Assembly (NCBI RefSeq): GCF_000711695.1
Contig: NW_013546999.1
Coordinates: 1-64,000, forward strand
Origin: Tilletiaria anomala UBC 951
Lineage: Eukaryota > Basidiomycota > Exobasidiomycetes > Georgefischeriales > Tilletiariaceae
DNA length: 64,000 nt
Direction: 5' to 3'
Part shown: positions 11,629 to 23,000 of the stretch, one piece after another
Numbering within the stretch: the first letter of the stretch is position 1
Layout of the letters: each line of letters begins with the position of its first letter
Made by a program: the position numbers and the translations under genes
Notes under the pieces: model-generated
What the model was told of the DNA's origin: nothing
The model's input: the letters and a program-made list of their open reading frames with translations, nothing else
Database searches by the model: none

Positions 11629-13202
11629 ATGTCAGCCCCTCAGGTCAACCTCACTTTCCCCAACGGCGGCAAGAGCTCCTTCTCAGGCGGCCTTTTCATC
11701 AACAACGAGTTCGTTCCCGCGCAGTCCGGCAAGACGCTCGCCGTCATCAACCCTGCTACTGGCAAGGAGATCGCGCAGGTCGCCGAAGCCGACGCAAAGG
11801 ATATTGATATCGCAGTCAAGGCGGCACGGGAGGCGTACAACAATGTTTGGGGCGAGAAGGTCCCAGGCCACAAGCGTGGTCGTCTCCTTCTTAAGCTCGC
11901 CGACTTGGTCGAGCAGCACATCGACGAGCTCGCCGCTATCGAATCGCTGGACAATGGAAAGCCTGTTTCGATTGCAAAGGGGTTTGACTTCACTGAGGTG
12001 ATTGCCAAGTAAGTTCTGAGCAATTTTTGTATTCAAACGAGTTGTGGCTGAATCTGGCGTTCGTGCTTGACGCATCAAGCCTGCGATACTACGCTGGCTG
12101 GGCAGACAAGAATCACGGCAAGGTCATCGAGGTCGACAGCAGCAAGCTCACATATACTCGCCACGAGCCTGTCGGCGTCTGCGGTCAAATCATTCCCTGG
12201 AACTTCCCGGCACTCATGTTCGCCTGGAAGATTGCACCCGCCCTCGCAACTGGAAACACTATTGTACTAAAAGTCGCCGAGCAAACTCCGCTTTCGGGCC
12301 TCCGCATGTGTCAGCTGATCAAGGAGGCTGGCTTCCCAACCGGTGTCGTCAACGTCGTTGCAGGTTTCGGCCCGACTGCCGGCGCCGCAATCGCTGCGCA
12401 CATGGACATTGACAAGGTGGCCTTTACTGGCTCTACGCTTGTCGGCCGCAACATTATGAAGGCTGCAGCCAGCACGAACCTCAAGAAGGTCACACTCGAA
12501 CTCGGTGGCAAATCTCCGAACATCATACTCAAAGACGCAGACCTCGAACAGGCAGTCTCATGGGCCGCCTTCGGCTTCTCATTCAACACTGGCCAATGCT
12601 GCTGCGCCGGCACCCGCGTGTACGTCGAGGAGGCAATCTACGAAAAGTTCATGGAGAAGCTGCTCGTAAAGGTCAAGTCGATCAAGACCGGCGATGGCTT
12701 CCAGGGAGACACTTTCCAAGGTCCGCAAGTCTCGCAGCTGCAATTCGACCGTGTCATGGGTTACATCCAACAAGGCAAGGCCGACGGCGCCAAGGTTCTC
12801 ACTGGCGGCGAGCGCCACGGCACGGAGGGCTACTTTGTGCAACCGACCGTCTTTACCGACGTCAACCCGGACAGCAAGATTTCACGCGAGGAGATCTTCG
12901 GACCGGTCGTCGTCGTCCACAAGTTCAAAGATCAGCAGGACCTAATCCGCATCGCGAACGACTCGATCTATGGCCTGGCCGCGGCAGTCTTCTCGCGCGA
13001 CGTTTCGCGCGCGCTCGAGACGGCGCACGCGCTCAAGGCCGGCACCGTCTGGGTCAACTGTTACAACCAGATCAACCCGCAGGTACCGTTTGGCGGCTAC
13101 AAGGCAAGCGGCATCGGCCGCGAGCTTGGCGAGTACGCATTGAGCAACTACACCAACGTTAAGGCCGTCCATGTCAATTTGAACATCCCCGCGCCTTTGT
13201 AA
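11629..13202 (+). CDS. Aldehyde dehydrogenase (NAD(P)+), ALDH1/2 type
   Basis: Two exons, 11629-12008 and 12080-13202, encode 500 residues, the usual length for this family. The 71-nt intron starts GTAAGT and joins the frame as [14 protein letters not shown], a conserved ALDH segment. The enzyme oxidises aldehydes to carboxylic acids with NAD(P)+. Visible motifs are the general-base Glu at 267 in LELGGKSPN and the catalytic cysteine in GQCCCAGTR (Cys300-302; by alignment with animal ALDH2 the middle one, 301). The coenzyme-site PWNFP and the EEIFGPV motif near the C-terminus are also present. There is no targeting peptide, so the protein is probably cytosolic, acting in acetaldehyde/ethanol or general aldehyde metabolism. 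A TATATA box and a pyrimidine-rich leader suggest a strong promoter. The ATG at 11629 is the first in frame and fits the family N-terminus. Confidence 0.97.
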
Positions 13203-13677
13203 GAAAAGGGTACAAGCAGGATTGGTCAAAGCATGCTTTCGCTTTTGGAAGTTTGCGAGATATGCGTGAGCTTGGTGGCTTTCCTCATGTATCCCTGTCT
13301 CACAGTGCACATATCCCCGGCTCCGCCTTCACCATGAACTTGTTAGTGACGATATGCGAATGGAATCTAACTCGGAACAAAACCCAATCTTCGCGAGTGA
13401 AATGACTGCCATTTCCGTAAAGCACGAACGTAGTTCTGCTGGTCATCGCGTGTAAAGAGCGGCTGAGGTCGTGCTCAATCATATGCTTTGCCGTTAACTG
13501 CAACAACTGCCCAGAGCGGAGCCAAACGAGAGTCGGGACGACACAGGCAGCCAGCTCAGCTTAACCTGGCCGAGAAGCATGGCGATCACGAAGGGTTGGT
13601 ATATCGGGCCGAGCGTTGCTGTATGCTACATTTCAAAAGGAAATATTTTACAAATATTAAGCCAACAGAGGCCGCTA
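13203..13677. other. Convergent intergenic region ALDH/REV1
   Basis: This is 475 bp between the stop codons of the convergent ALDH and REV1 genes. It should hold both 3' UTRs. I see no gene or clear hairpin. Confidence 0.5.
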
Positions 13678-16600
13678 CTACAAGCGGAGAGGAGCCCCAA
13701 AATCTGCAGTGATCATATCGTTGAGGATGCCCACACAGTGCGAAAAGGCCTTCCACCACTGCTGCGCGGGGCTGACCTGTGCCGCTGCAGCTGCGGATGG
13801 GGGCTGTGACTGCGACGACTCGAAGACATGCTCGTGCTCGCCCAGTGGCCACGAGTTGCGCAGGAGCTGCTGCCACCACCGCAAGAGCGCCTCCACTTTT
13901 GCGAGATCAGGCGAGACGCCCGTGTCGGGTCGCACGCAGTGGTGCAAGAACTCGAGCACGCGCGCTACGTCCCCTTCGCGCGGGCCATAAGCTCTGAATG
14001 CACGGAACCATGCGGCGATGAACGCACGCACGTTTTCTGTGCTCGACGCGCCCTTGAGCGTAGACTGGCCCTCGCCCATCTGCGCGCGTTTGACCGCGGC
14101 GAGTGCAGACGCAGGGTCGGTCAGCCCGATGCGCTGCGTCTCGGCAGCACGCTTCTCTGCTCTCGTCATGTCTGAAGTCTTGCTCGCTGGCTTGGCGCGT
14201 GCTTTTTTGGACTTTTGCACAGCGGCAGTCTGCTCGCGGATGAGCTCCCTTTGCAGATGTGCCGGCAGCGCTCGATAGTACTCCGCATCGACGCCGAGCT
14301 CTCGCAGATCTGTGTCTTTGAGCATGTCAGGGTTCATGATCCACAGCGTGACCTGGTCAATCACGGGTTGATTCTTCTTGAGCGGAGAAACCAGCTTGTG
14401 CTTTGGCAGGGTCTTGTTAGGGCTCGCAGCTGCTGGCTTCTTCCGAGGAGACTTGGTCGCAACGCGCAGCGGAAGCATAGGTGGACGAGGCCCGAGGTTA
14501 TTCCGACTAACTTCCGCCAGTTCACGCAGAATTTCTTTGCGCAGGCTTTCGGGTAGCTCATCCAGGGTTGCTGAATCGATCTGAGATGCAGTTAGCGTCA
14601 CGTCACTTCGCACTGGGGGCTGATCGCGTCTGCGTTCCGCGTCGCTTGCTTTATCAGCTGCTTTTTTGTCCATCGCGGCTTTCAGCTGCGCCCGCATCGT
14701 TTCAGGCATCTCGGCAAGTACATCTTGGTCCATTTGCGTGGGCACCATATACTGCGCGTCCACGGGCGCTCGCGATTGGGGTTCCATGCGATCATATTCG
14801 ACCTCGAGTTGCGCAAGCTCTTCTTCAGCTCCTGGCGCCGGAGAGAGTGATCGGCGCTGAAATGACACCAGCGAGGGCCCCGGGAGGAGGGGTGTTTCGG
14901 CTTCATCCCATGCACCTTCGTCGAAACGCACCGTTTTGGGTGCTTGGGCGGCGCCGTCGCTGGTGTTGCTTTTGCTTGGCAGCTTTTCGCCTTGCAGCAC
15001 AGGCCATGTCGCATCCCTCTTATCGGAGCCGAACATGAGCAATGACTGCCCGTCCTTGGGGACGAGAGGCAGGTGGGCACCGGGAGTCGTGGAAGTGAGA
15101 TCCTGCAGACTGATGCCGATTCCTCTGAGCTCGCGGGGATCGGCATTGAGAGCTTTAATCAACGACCACGCGGTACGCTTGATCTGCGCGGGGTCGTGCG
15201 TCGAGCTAGAAAGTTTGGCACTCTTATTGTATGTTTGGCAGACGCCATGACCCAGGAATTTCGGCGCTTCTACTGGCGCGTCCTTCGCCCTGACCATAAC
15301 GGCGACTTGCACTTTGCGCCCGGCGAGCTTGGCTTTTTCCATGCGGCCGGCGACTTCCGCAGCGAGATTCTGCACAAATGTCTCCGCCTCGCCCTGATCT
15401 TGGAAGCGCATGGCGTAATTGACAGCGGCACCGATACTGCGCCTGACGCGCGCACCTTCTAGCTTGTCTCGCTCTTTTCCGTGCAGCTTGTTCCAGTACT
15501 GCGCCCCCTTCTCGCGCCCGAAAACGCGACGAAAGTCGGACTCCTTAGCTTTGAACAGCAACTCTGAGATGGTGACACAGCCAAATTCCTTCTTGCACGC
15601 CTCGCGAGCGCTCCATCCGATACCGTGGAGGTCGTCGATATCGAGATCCGCCAAGAATGTCGGCACATCCTTGTCGAGCAAGTGGAAAGAGCCGCCGGGC
15701 TTGGCTTTGCGAGTCGCCAGCCTTGCCAAAAGGACATTCGATCCGATGCCGATGCTAGCTTCCGTGCGCGTCTTGCTGCGAATCTCGTCACGCAGCGCCT
15801 CGGCGAGCTGCCTCTCCCCCGTCCAAGAGTCTCCCTGACTACTGACATAGTGCCTGTACTTTTCGAGTAGTTGCGCCTCTTGGCGAACGTTTCCGTTTCG
15901 CAGCTCTTCGAGAAGGAAGCTGACATCGATCAGCGCCTCGTCAACGCTGACTGCTTCGATGGCGTCTGAGTGCGCCAGGAGGATGGTGTAGAGCTGGATG
16001 CTGATATTGTTGTATGCATCAAATTCGTATGGGATAGAGTGCACCTCTGCGCACTTCGTGTGAGCTTGTCCTAAGCTCATACCATTGCGGATGCCGAACG
16101 AGCGCGCGACGTAATTGCATGATGCGATCTCAGACGTGCTTGTCCTTTGGACAGGGACCGTTCTCTGATCACCGTCGGTACTGTACATCTGCCCTTGCCG
16201 ATGACAGACGACGACCGGCTTAGCGTTTAGCTCTGGACGATCACGTAAACCAACGCTGACGAAGAAGCTGTCGAACTGATGAGAGCACAGACGGAGGAAC
16301 GAATAATCGGCGTGAACAAGGTGAGCTCCTGTCTCGGCTCCCACCCGCAATAGCTTACATCGATGTGCATGATGACCCTTTTGACACCCTTGGGGAGCTC
16401 AGGACTTCCCATTACCCTACCAGATTCGCGGAGCGCGTCTTCGACCATATCTTTCATCTGCATCTTCCAACTGCTGAGGTGGTGCAACCTGCTCTTTTCA
16501 AAATACCCGCTCAGGAAGTCCCCGCTGGATGCAGTGTTGCGCTCACGCCACGAAGGCGACGCGAGCAGGCGTGCGGCGTGCCCATTGGATGGATGTGAGG

Positions 16601-17945
16601 TGTAAGGCGCGTTATCGACCACGAGACGCGCAGCCGCAACAGGCAAAGAGGGGTTTGTGCCGATGACTGTGTAAGGCTGCGTGGTGCCTACTGGGGTTTG
16701 AGCAGCTGCAGATATCATAATCCCCACTTTGGACGAGCTCTCCGCACCTCTCGCCCAGATGTCGAGCAGCTTTTTCTGAGCGGTGCTCTTTCCCCATGGC
16801 GACGTATTGTTCTTGTCCGCAAGCGCGGTTGGGGGCAGGAACGGGTCCGCCTTACCCTTCTCAGGTGTAACAGGAGCTTCCAGTCGGTTTCCATCTTGTG
16901 AAGCCAGCTCTTTATGCGCTCTTAACGAAGTCACATTTATCCGCGTCAACTTGCTACTCCACTGGCTACCTTGGTTCTTAGCAGCTTCCTTGCTCTGCAC
17001 TTTCATCTTGTTCCAGCGCTCCAATTCAGGTCCATTCTCCGCCTCGACTCGATAGCGCCTCCAATCCATTCGTCTGCCTTCTCTGATTGAGTCGAGAATC
17101 CATGATTCATTGACGACCTTGTAGTCTTTGAACTCGATGCGTTTCTTCGGTGTCAACGACGAAGCGATGATGTGCGTCACGGTGCCCTTGGTGTCGAGAT
17201 AGGCCATGAAATCACCGCCATGCAGAACAATGAGACGGCGCAGCTCTAAATAGGGTGGCTGAGTAAGGCCGTTAATGTAGATACAGCAACCTTTGAATAC
17301 TTGGGGATGCTCCTTGTCAATCTCAGCGATATCAGCTAACGGCTTCGAGCTGCTCTCTTCTGCATCTTTGACCGCCAGTGACCCCAGGGCTCGCTGCTGA
17401 TATTTCAGGAGCATGCGTTCTTCTTGCAGTAAAGCACTTTCCTGAACCTTGAGCTTTTGTCGTTTATGACGCATGTATGTCGCAAAGTCCCCAAAGGCGA
17501 CAGCTTCGTACGCTTCCGAGTCGAGGTAGGCATCTTGGCGATCAGCTTTGGCGCCTACAGATCCTGTGATTTGGTCATCATACTGCCGTGCATGTCCGTT
17601 GCCACCTGACGCAAGGCCAAATGACGATTGGGAAACAGCCGAAGGAGACGAGCTTCCGTCGTGCTCCACTGCGTCTGGAGCTCGCCGCGAGGACTTCGCC
17701 TCTGATGGCTCGGGTGTGAATAGCCTGTCCATATTCGCGTCCACATCCATCATGTTGTGGAAATCATCGCTATTAGTACCTTGAAGGGCAGCGGCCTCTT
17801 CATGTCGACCGATGGCATGGTCAAATAGCGGATCATCGCCCAAGCACGAAGCATTGGAAGTGACAGGCTCTCGTTCGCCCGACGGTGAAGGCGACTCGGC
17901 CCGCCGCCGTTTCTCAGCCCGGCGAGAATCGCTTCCCTCTGGCAT
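13678..17945 (-). CDS. REV1: DNA repair protein REV1 (Y-family deoxycytidyl transferase)
   Basis: Exons 17945-16359 and 16275-13678 give 1394 residues. The 83-nt intron (16358-16276) joins in frame to restore the Y-family active-site segment MHIDFDSFFVSV. A BRCT domain spans about 217-303. The polymerase core starts near 524, with catalytic Asp529 and the SVDEALID motif (Asp641, Glu642); GIGSNVLLARLATRKAKPGGS lies near 705, and HGIGWS marks the thumb. After the little-finger region come three ubiquitin-binding-motif-like segments: EMPETMRAQL (about 1051), ELPESLRKEIL (about 1102) and ALPAHLQRELI (about 1198). The C-terminal 110 residues resemble the Rev1 CTD that binds other translesion polymerases. 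REV1 inserts dCMP opposite abasic sites and scaffolds Pol zeta in the nucleus. The length is greater than in yeast because of disordered linkers. Confidence 0.96.
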
Positions 17946-18836
17946 TTCAACCGAGTGCTTGCAAAGGGGGGTCTCTTCACATCCTACTGGTCTTCATTAA
18001 TTGCCTCGCACCCTTCTTGGCCACCGTTTACGAAACCTGCTGATCCGCGTGGTGTGATCTTCGGGCCGGGAGAATGCATAAAGCTCCAACAGCCATGGTG
18101 CCAACTCGGCAAGCCCTTTCAGCAAAAGAGTCATCGACCGGCTCACAGCATTTGTGATGCTACCCTCGCCCATCAAGAGCATACTTCGATGGAGTGCAAT
18201 AGGATAGGTGATTTCGAAGGCTGCAATCAAAATGAAATAACGAACAACCGCTGAGCTCCACAGCTGTCTCTCGGCCGCCAGCGCGCCAGCTCTCGTTTTC
18301 GTCGGCGAGAACGTGCTTCTCGGGTCACGGTTTGGCGATTGTACCATTGAACCACTGCAGGCCGCTGAGCAATCTTCGTAAAAGATGGGATGATCACGCC
18401 CGAAGACAAGGAAACAACAACTGTCTCGAACATTTTGCAGGCAATCCCCGCTCTTTTTTTGTCAGCGTCGTCGACACGTCTTGACAAGCATTTGCAATCG
18501 GTAGTGTCATTGAACCTTGCAACAACTTGGCGATGATCTTGACGGGGGGATAGGTGGCTTTCTTTCATTATCCTCTAGTCATCCAACGAACGTCCATGTT
18601 TGGGTTGAGCACCTCGTGAGAATCCGAAAAAGGCTACTGCTTGATATTGTTCCTGCCCGCTAAGCCCTGAGCACAACGTCCGATATCGCTCGAGGTCCGC
18701 CTAGTCACTCCGTCGAGCCGACCGACTCTGAGCCAACTTGACCAGCTTCAGTCAGCCTCTTGATCGGTTCTCCATTCTCAGTATCCAAATTCCAACCTCA
18801 GTCAGAAGCGACCTCGCCAGAGCAAGTTTGGTAGAG
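17946..18836. other. Divergent promoter region REV1 / membrane protein
   Basis: This 0.9 kb lies between two divergent starts. I see no gene. An in-frame open stretch precedes the start at 18837, but it begins with TTG, not ATG, so I treat it as leader. Confidence 0.5.
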
Positions 18837-19700
18837 ATGGAAGGCGGAATTAGCAACACGACTCCATCAGCGAGTGCGGCTGCGCCCAGCGCGACGTCCT
18901 CGGGGTCTAAAGAGGACATACCCAGGATCGGTACGTGACTGTAATAGCGGACGCTGGACTACGGTACTGAAACCTGATTGACGAGACCACTTCTTGGATG
19001 GGCCACTTCTCTGATGATATTAGGTGGTTCCTTCTGGACATTTCTGGGAATCGTAATCGGCGCTGCTGTTTTTTTGACCGTGGTCGCGGGCATAGGCTTT
19101 CTAATGTAAGTCGCTTCAGACATAGTGCGAGAGCTCGTAAATCTTCATTTGTGCTCTGCCCACTCTCTCCCTACATCTGACTTTTTTATGGGCCTATTGT
19201 TCCAAAGACTCCGCCACAACCGTCGCAGGCGCATCACACGTCGAGCAGGACGCGGCGACAACCTCTTTGCGTCTCACCCGACGCCCTTCGTGCCCGGCCA
19301 GCGGCGGTTTGCACTCCTGCGCGACTCTGCCGGTCCAGACCTAAATGAAAATGATCCTTTCGTCGCGACGAGTCCGCGCGTAAGCGGGACGTTCGGCGGC
19401 TACGGAAGAGGGGCTGAGAGCCACGGTAGCAGCGGGTACGACTACGACGACGTAGCTGCGGATGGAGGCCCTACACATGAGACGGACGCTGCTTTTGGAG
19501 GGTATAGTCGCTATGCGGGCTACGATGATGCGTACAACAGTTACGATGTACATGGGCTTCCCAGTGGCGCCGGTGAAGCGCATGCTGGTCAAGGAGGGCA
19601 ACACACAATCTCACATACGGCGCAAAGCTCAATGGTTACTGCAACGAATACCATCGCTGATGAGCCGAAAATGCCTGAGCCACGAGTCCCGGGGACGTAA
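18837..19700 (+). CDS. Small single-pass membrane protein with Tyr/Gly-rich tail
   Basis: Three exons, 18837-18930, 19024-19105 and 19208-19700, encode 222 residues; the introns are 93 and 102 nt and both junctions keep frame. Residues 1-30 are Ser/Ala-rich. One hydrophobic segment (FWTFLGIVIGAAVFLTVVAG) lies at about residues 35-57. It is followed at once by a basic cluster (LRHNRRRRITRRAGRG), which by the positive-inside rule places the C-terminal tail in the cytosol. The tail is Gly/Asp/Tyr-rich, with about ten tyrosines in motifs such as GYDYDD and GYSRYAGYDD. There is no signal peptide and no known domain. It might be a plasma- or vacuolar-membrane protein; I do not recognise the family. 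The middle exon codes almost exactly for the membrane helix, which supports the model. Confidence 0.65.
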
Positions 19701-20659
19701 GCTATTCGTTATTAGTGCGATGGTAGAGAATGGCTCCGTTGCATTTGGATCAGTCACGCCCTCTTCCTGTTCGCCTCAATGCATTCTGGAGATGCTGTGC
19801 CCACTGTACAAATAGCACTACTTCATGCTCCTGTATTCCTTTCCACTTGTTTCCCTCGCAACGTGCAACTACATCAAACCATGGCCAATCACCGATGACG
19901 ACATTTTGCACAAGCCACGATTGTGGCGCGTTCAACACGTTCGTTTACAGTCAAGCAACCTCGCGCGTGTGGCTTGGCGATTCATCACTGCACATTGGCG
20001 ATGTTCCATCCATCAACAAGCAAAAACGCATACACGCTGGCGCGCCCTGACCTGTCAGTTGAATCTCCCCCTGCACATCCTATTGACTGGAGGCGCACCA
20101 TGGTCGGCTTCAGACTGCGCGCGGTCTCCTTGGCTGCTTCGCTTCTTGCCTTCTGCGAGCGCGAAGCAGAGACTCGTATGTCTGCAGAGTGACAAAATCG
20201 ATCGCTGTGAGAACTTTCACCCAGAACGCCAGAGCTTATTACATCTGCATTGTGGACGGGCTTGAAGTCATCGCTCTCGGTGAGTAGCGAAGGCGGCAAG
20301 GTCGGGTGCTTCCCACGTTAGGCCACTTCGAGATGCAAGGGAAGAAATCAGAGTAGATGCAAGCTGGTCCGGCTGACTGACTTGCCGCAAGCAAGTAGGG
20401 GGCCGGGCTCTCTTGCGATGAGCTCTGCTTCGATCGGGTAGAATGCACCGTTTGCAATTGCGGTTCCAGATTCGGCTCCATGCCTCGAGGGCAACGCATG
20501 TAGATCAAGAGGCCAGTTCTGGAAGTAGCTTGGTTCATGTTTGAAAGTTCTCTCATCATGGCTTTTAGCCCTGCGCTTACTGGCGTTGTTGCGGTTGCTC
20601 GGCCCTCGCTGTTTCGCACCCTCTCCTTGATCATCTGCCCCATAGAGGCGTATTCTCGC
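19701..20659. other. Convergent intergenic region
   Basis: About 960 bp separate two convergent genes. A 134-codon minus-strand ORF (20643-20239) starts with ATG but has no recognisable family and may be chance or 3' UTR. Nothing else is seen. Confidence 0.4.
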
Positions 20660-22600
20660 CTAAATGACTATCGAAGCGGACGACCCATGAGCTCTTGTGC
20701 GCCGCTCCTCCAGCGCTACGGATCCAGCCTTGCTCCTGCTGCTATCCGGCTCCAAGGCAAGGAATTGCTCCGCCATGCCAATCGCGCTGGTATCCTCGAC
20801 GTCGTTCTCGTTACCTTGCTTCAACACTGCTGGTATGCCTTTTAGTCCTGCTCCGTCGCATGCACTCTTTGCACGGGCATCGACGTCACCATCACCATCA
20901 TTAGGCAGATTTATGTCCATCCCTTCGCCCGTGCTGAAGGCGAACCGCGCAGTCTGGCCCCTCCAGACGCGATCCATGATGGGCTGCTGCTGCGAAGGGC
21001 TGCCAGAGAGCACCGGCATGGCCTCTTCGTGTTTGGGCTTGTCTGCTTTCAAAGAAGTGATAATGATGGATGCTGGGCTGAAGCCTTCCGATTCCTGCGT
21101 CGCCTCGTCCTCCCCGTCCTTGCTGTCTTCTCTTACAGGCTCGATCGATGCATCATCGGTTGCTGCATTGAATTCAATGTGTAGCGGGAGATCGTCTTCG
21201 ATTTGCGGAAGGCCGCACAGGGAACCTTCTGACTTCAGTGGGCTGTCCTTTTCTTCTACAGCAGATCCCATGGGTTGAAAAGTCGTTCCCACCGGACAAA
21301 TGTTCGATACCGGAGTGCATTCGCCTTTGCTGCCGTCGTCGGTGTTTCCTGTGCCATTGTAGTCGCCCTTGCCGGAAGACCGAGTGCTGCCATCGATCGC
21401 TTCGTTGCTTTTGCGCTGAAGTTGAACCCACGAGTAGAGCTCTTCTTCGTTTCTTGGTATAAATGGCGGTAGGCCACGAGCAGCGTTTCCAGCCTCGCAC
21501 TCATCTTCCGACTCCCAATCGATGCTGTCCATCAGCTCGAAAAGTTCCGGCTTGTCTTGCAAGAAAGCCAGCTGGTCTTCGACAGTGCTGAACAGGGTCC
21601 ACGCACCCCCAACGAACATGGGTGCAAACGGCACGGGTCGATGTGCATATATCGAGTTGTCATGACCCTTCATAATGCTCTCGAGGCTGACGCTCGTAAC
21701 GGGTAGCCGACGAATACGGCCGGGTAGCACTTCGCGTCGCATGGGTGCCTCTAGGTGGGCTGGGTGCGCGTTGGCGGACTGATGTTGGCGGAGCGACTCG
21801 GCTGCACGCTTGGCAACGTTGGAAAGGTAGACGCGCGAGGAAGGGAGAAAGCCTCCAGGAAATACCATGCCTGCTCCTACTGGGTGAGCCCAACTAGGCA
21901 GAGAGGGGAAGGCACGGAGCCGCATATTGTTGCTGCCACCCGCGACGCCTTCGCCCAGCCGCGGCCCGCTGGTTGCGATCAGGAATTCGGGAAAGGAGAT
22001 GACACCGTCTTTCATCGCTTCCAAGAGCAGCTTCTCTGTCTCGGACCCCGGCGCAGCTGGGATAGCCATGCTAAGGTGGGGAAAGACATTTGCAAGGCTG
22101 GTCAAGGCTCGAAGGTACGCCTCCCAGATGTCGTCTGTTGCTTGTTCGTCTCCGAATTGCGGTTTGCGGGGCGTAACGCGATGATCGGGATATCCTGCAT
22201 CCTCGGCCGTGTCCGAAACCGCAGAATCATCGCCTCCGAGATAGGCGGTGAGATTGGGCCTGCCTCCTGCTAGGGCGATGCGAGTGGCGTGTGCGCGGAA
22301 TGACTGTGCGATCTCATCTACAGCTCTTGTGTCTGGCACAGGCGAAGGCGAACGCAGTCGTCGACGCCGAACGCGCCGTATGTTGACCTGCAAGAGCTTG
22401 TCGACCTTGGCAGCAAAATTGGCTGATATGTCTGCCAATGTATGCGCACCGTCACCATTGGTTAGGATGGTGTCGCCGGCGCTCTCGTGCTCCTCGTCCG
22501 CTTCACCCAGACACTGCTTTGCCCCAAATACCTGGACGATGGCCTCCCGCTGTCGGTCGTAGGGCGCCTTGCGATCCCTCTTTCGCTTAAGCCCCGACAT
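20660..22600 (-). CDS. Conserved-looking hypothetical protein, 646 aa
   Basis: A single uninterrupted frame from ATG 22600 (MSGLKRKRDRKAPYDRQREA) to a stop at 20660. The frame is open further upstream only through a GTG codon, and a short uORF begins at 22619. The N-terminus is basic and could be a nuclear signal. Residues about 75-100 carry an Arg-rich helix (NIRRVRRRRLRS) followed by SPSP. The central region (about 150-420) looks ordered, with helical and Trp/Pro/Phe segments such as SLPSWAHPVGAGMVFPGG and PFAPMFVGGAWTLFSTVEDQ. The C-terminal 220 residues are acidic and Ser-rich. I recognise no domain and assign no function; nuclear localisation is an inference from the basic clusters. It is transcribed divergently from SRC1, about 400 bp apart. 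Confidence 0.7.
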   Translation of the reverse strand: MSGLKRKRDRKAPYDRQREAIVQVFGAKQCLGEADEEHESAGDTILTNGDGAHTLADISANFAAKVDKLLQVNIRRVRRRRLRSPSPVPDTRAVDEIAQSFRAHATRIALAGGRPNLTAYLGGDDSAVSDTAEDAGYPDHRVTPRKPQFGDEQATDDIWEAYLRALTSLANVFPHLSMAIPAAPGSETEKLLLEAMKDGVISFPEFLIATSGPRLGEGVAGGSNNMRLRAFPSLPSWAHPVGAGMVFPGGFLPSSRVYLSNVAKRAAESLRQHQSANAHPAHLEAPMRREVLPGRIRRLPVTSVSLESIMKGHDNSIYAHRPVPFAPMFVGGAWTLFSTVEDQLAFLQDKPELFELMDSIDWESEDECEAGNAARGLPPFIPRNEEELYSWVQLQRKSNEAIDGSTRSSGKGDYNGTGNTDDGSKGECTPVSNICPVGTTFQPMGSAVEEKDSPLKSEGSLCGLPQIEDDLPLHIEFNAATDDASIEPVREDSKDGEDEATQESEGFSPASIIITSLKADKPKHEEAMPVLSGSPSQQQPIMDRVWRGQTARFAFSTGEGMDINLPNDGDGDVDARAKSACDGAGLKGIPAVLKQGNENDVEDTSAIGMAEQFLALEPDSSRSKAGSVALEERRTRAHGSSASIVI

Positions 22601-23000
22601 GCTCGCGGTGCGCACTCATACGCTGATGACCGGCTATCCGGTCGATCTGGGCGGGTGTACTGCACATCTTACTTCTGCTCGCATCATGCAGGCAGCGGCT
22701 GGTCACTGCATAGCATCCCGTCTCCATGTGGCTCACGATCTCCAGAAACCAACAGTGATGTATTTCTTTTAGCATGCTGGGCAGAAAGAATGAAATGCGC
22801 GGCAACCACGATGGCGCGACGCGTGGAAAGTCTCATTTTGTTGAACGGGAGACTCACAAAAGGCAAACAAGCGACCGCATCGATTGACAGACTCCTCACT
22901 TTTTCACGACTGCGACCTTTTTCAAGGTTGCTGCATGCCATGCAGTCGAAGTGCATTGCCAGCACTGCGCACTCTCCCTTGCAGAAGCAGGTTTGAAATC
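22601..23000. other. Divergent promoter between hypothetical gene and SRC1
   Basis: 400 bp separate the divergent start codons. A short uORF starts at 22619 on the minus strand and ends after ten codons, overlapping the main start. No other feature is seen. Confidence 0.5.

Noticed and set aside
18738-18836. N-terminal extension of the small membrane protein
   Set aside because: The in-frame codon at 18738 is TTG; the first ATG is at 18837.
20239-20643. 134-codon minus-strand ORF downstream of the orphan 646-residue gene
   Set aside because: Has an ATG but no recognisable family; more likely 3' UTR. Kept only as a note.
22601-22615. Five-residue N-terminal extension of the orphan 646-residue protein
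   Set aside because: The upstream codon is GTG; the first in-frame ATG is at 22600.
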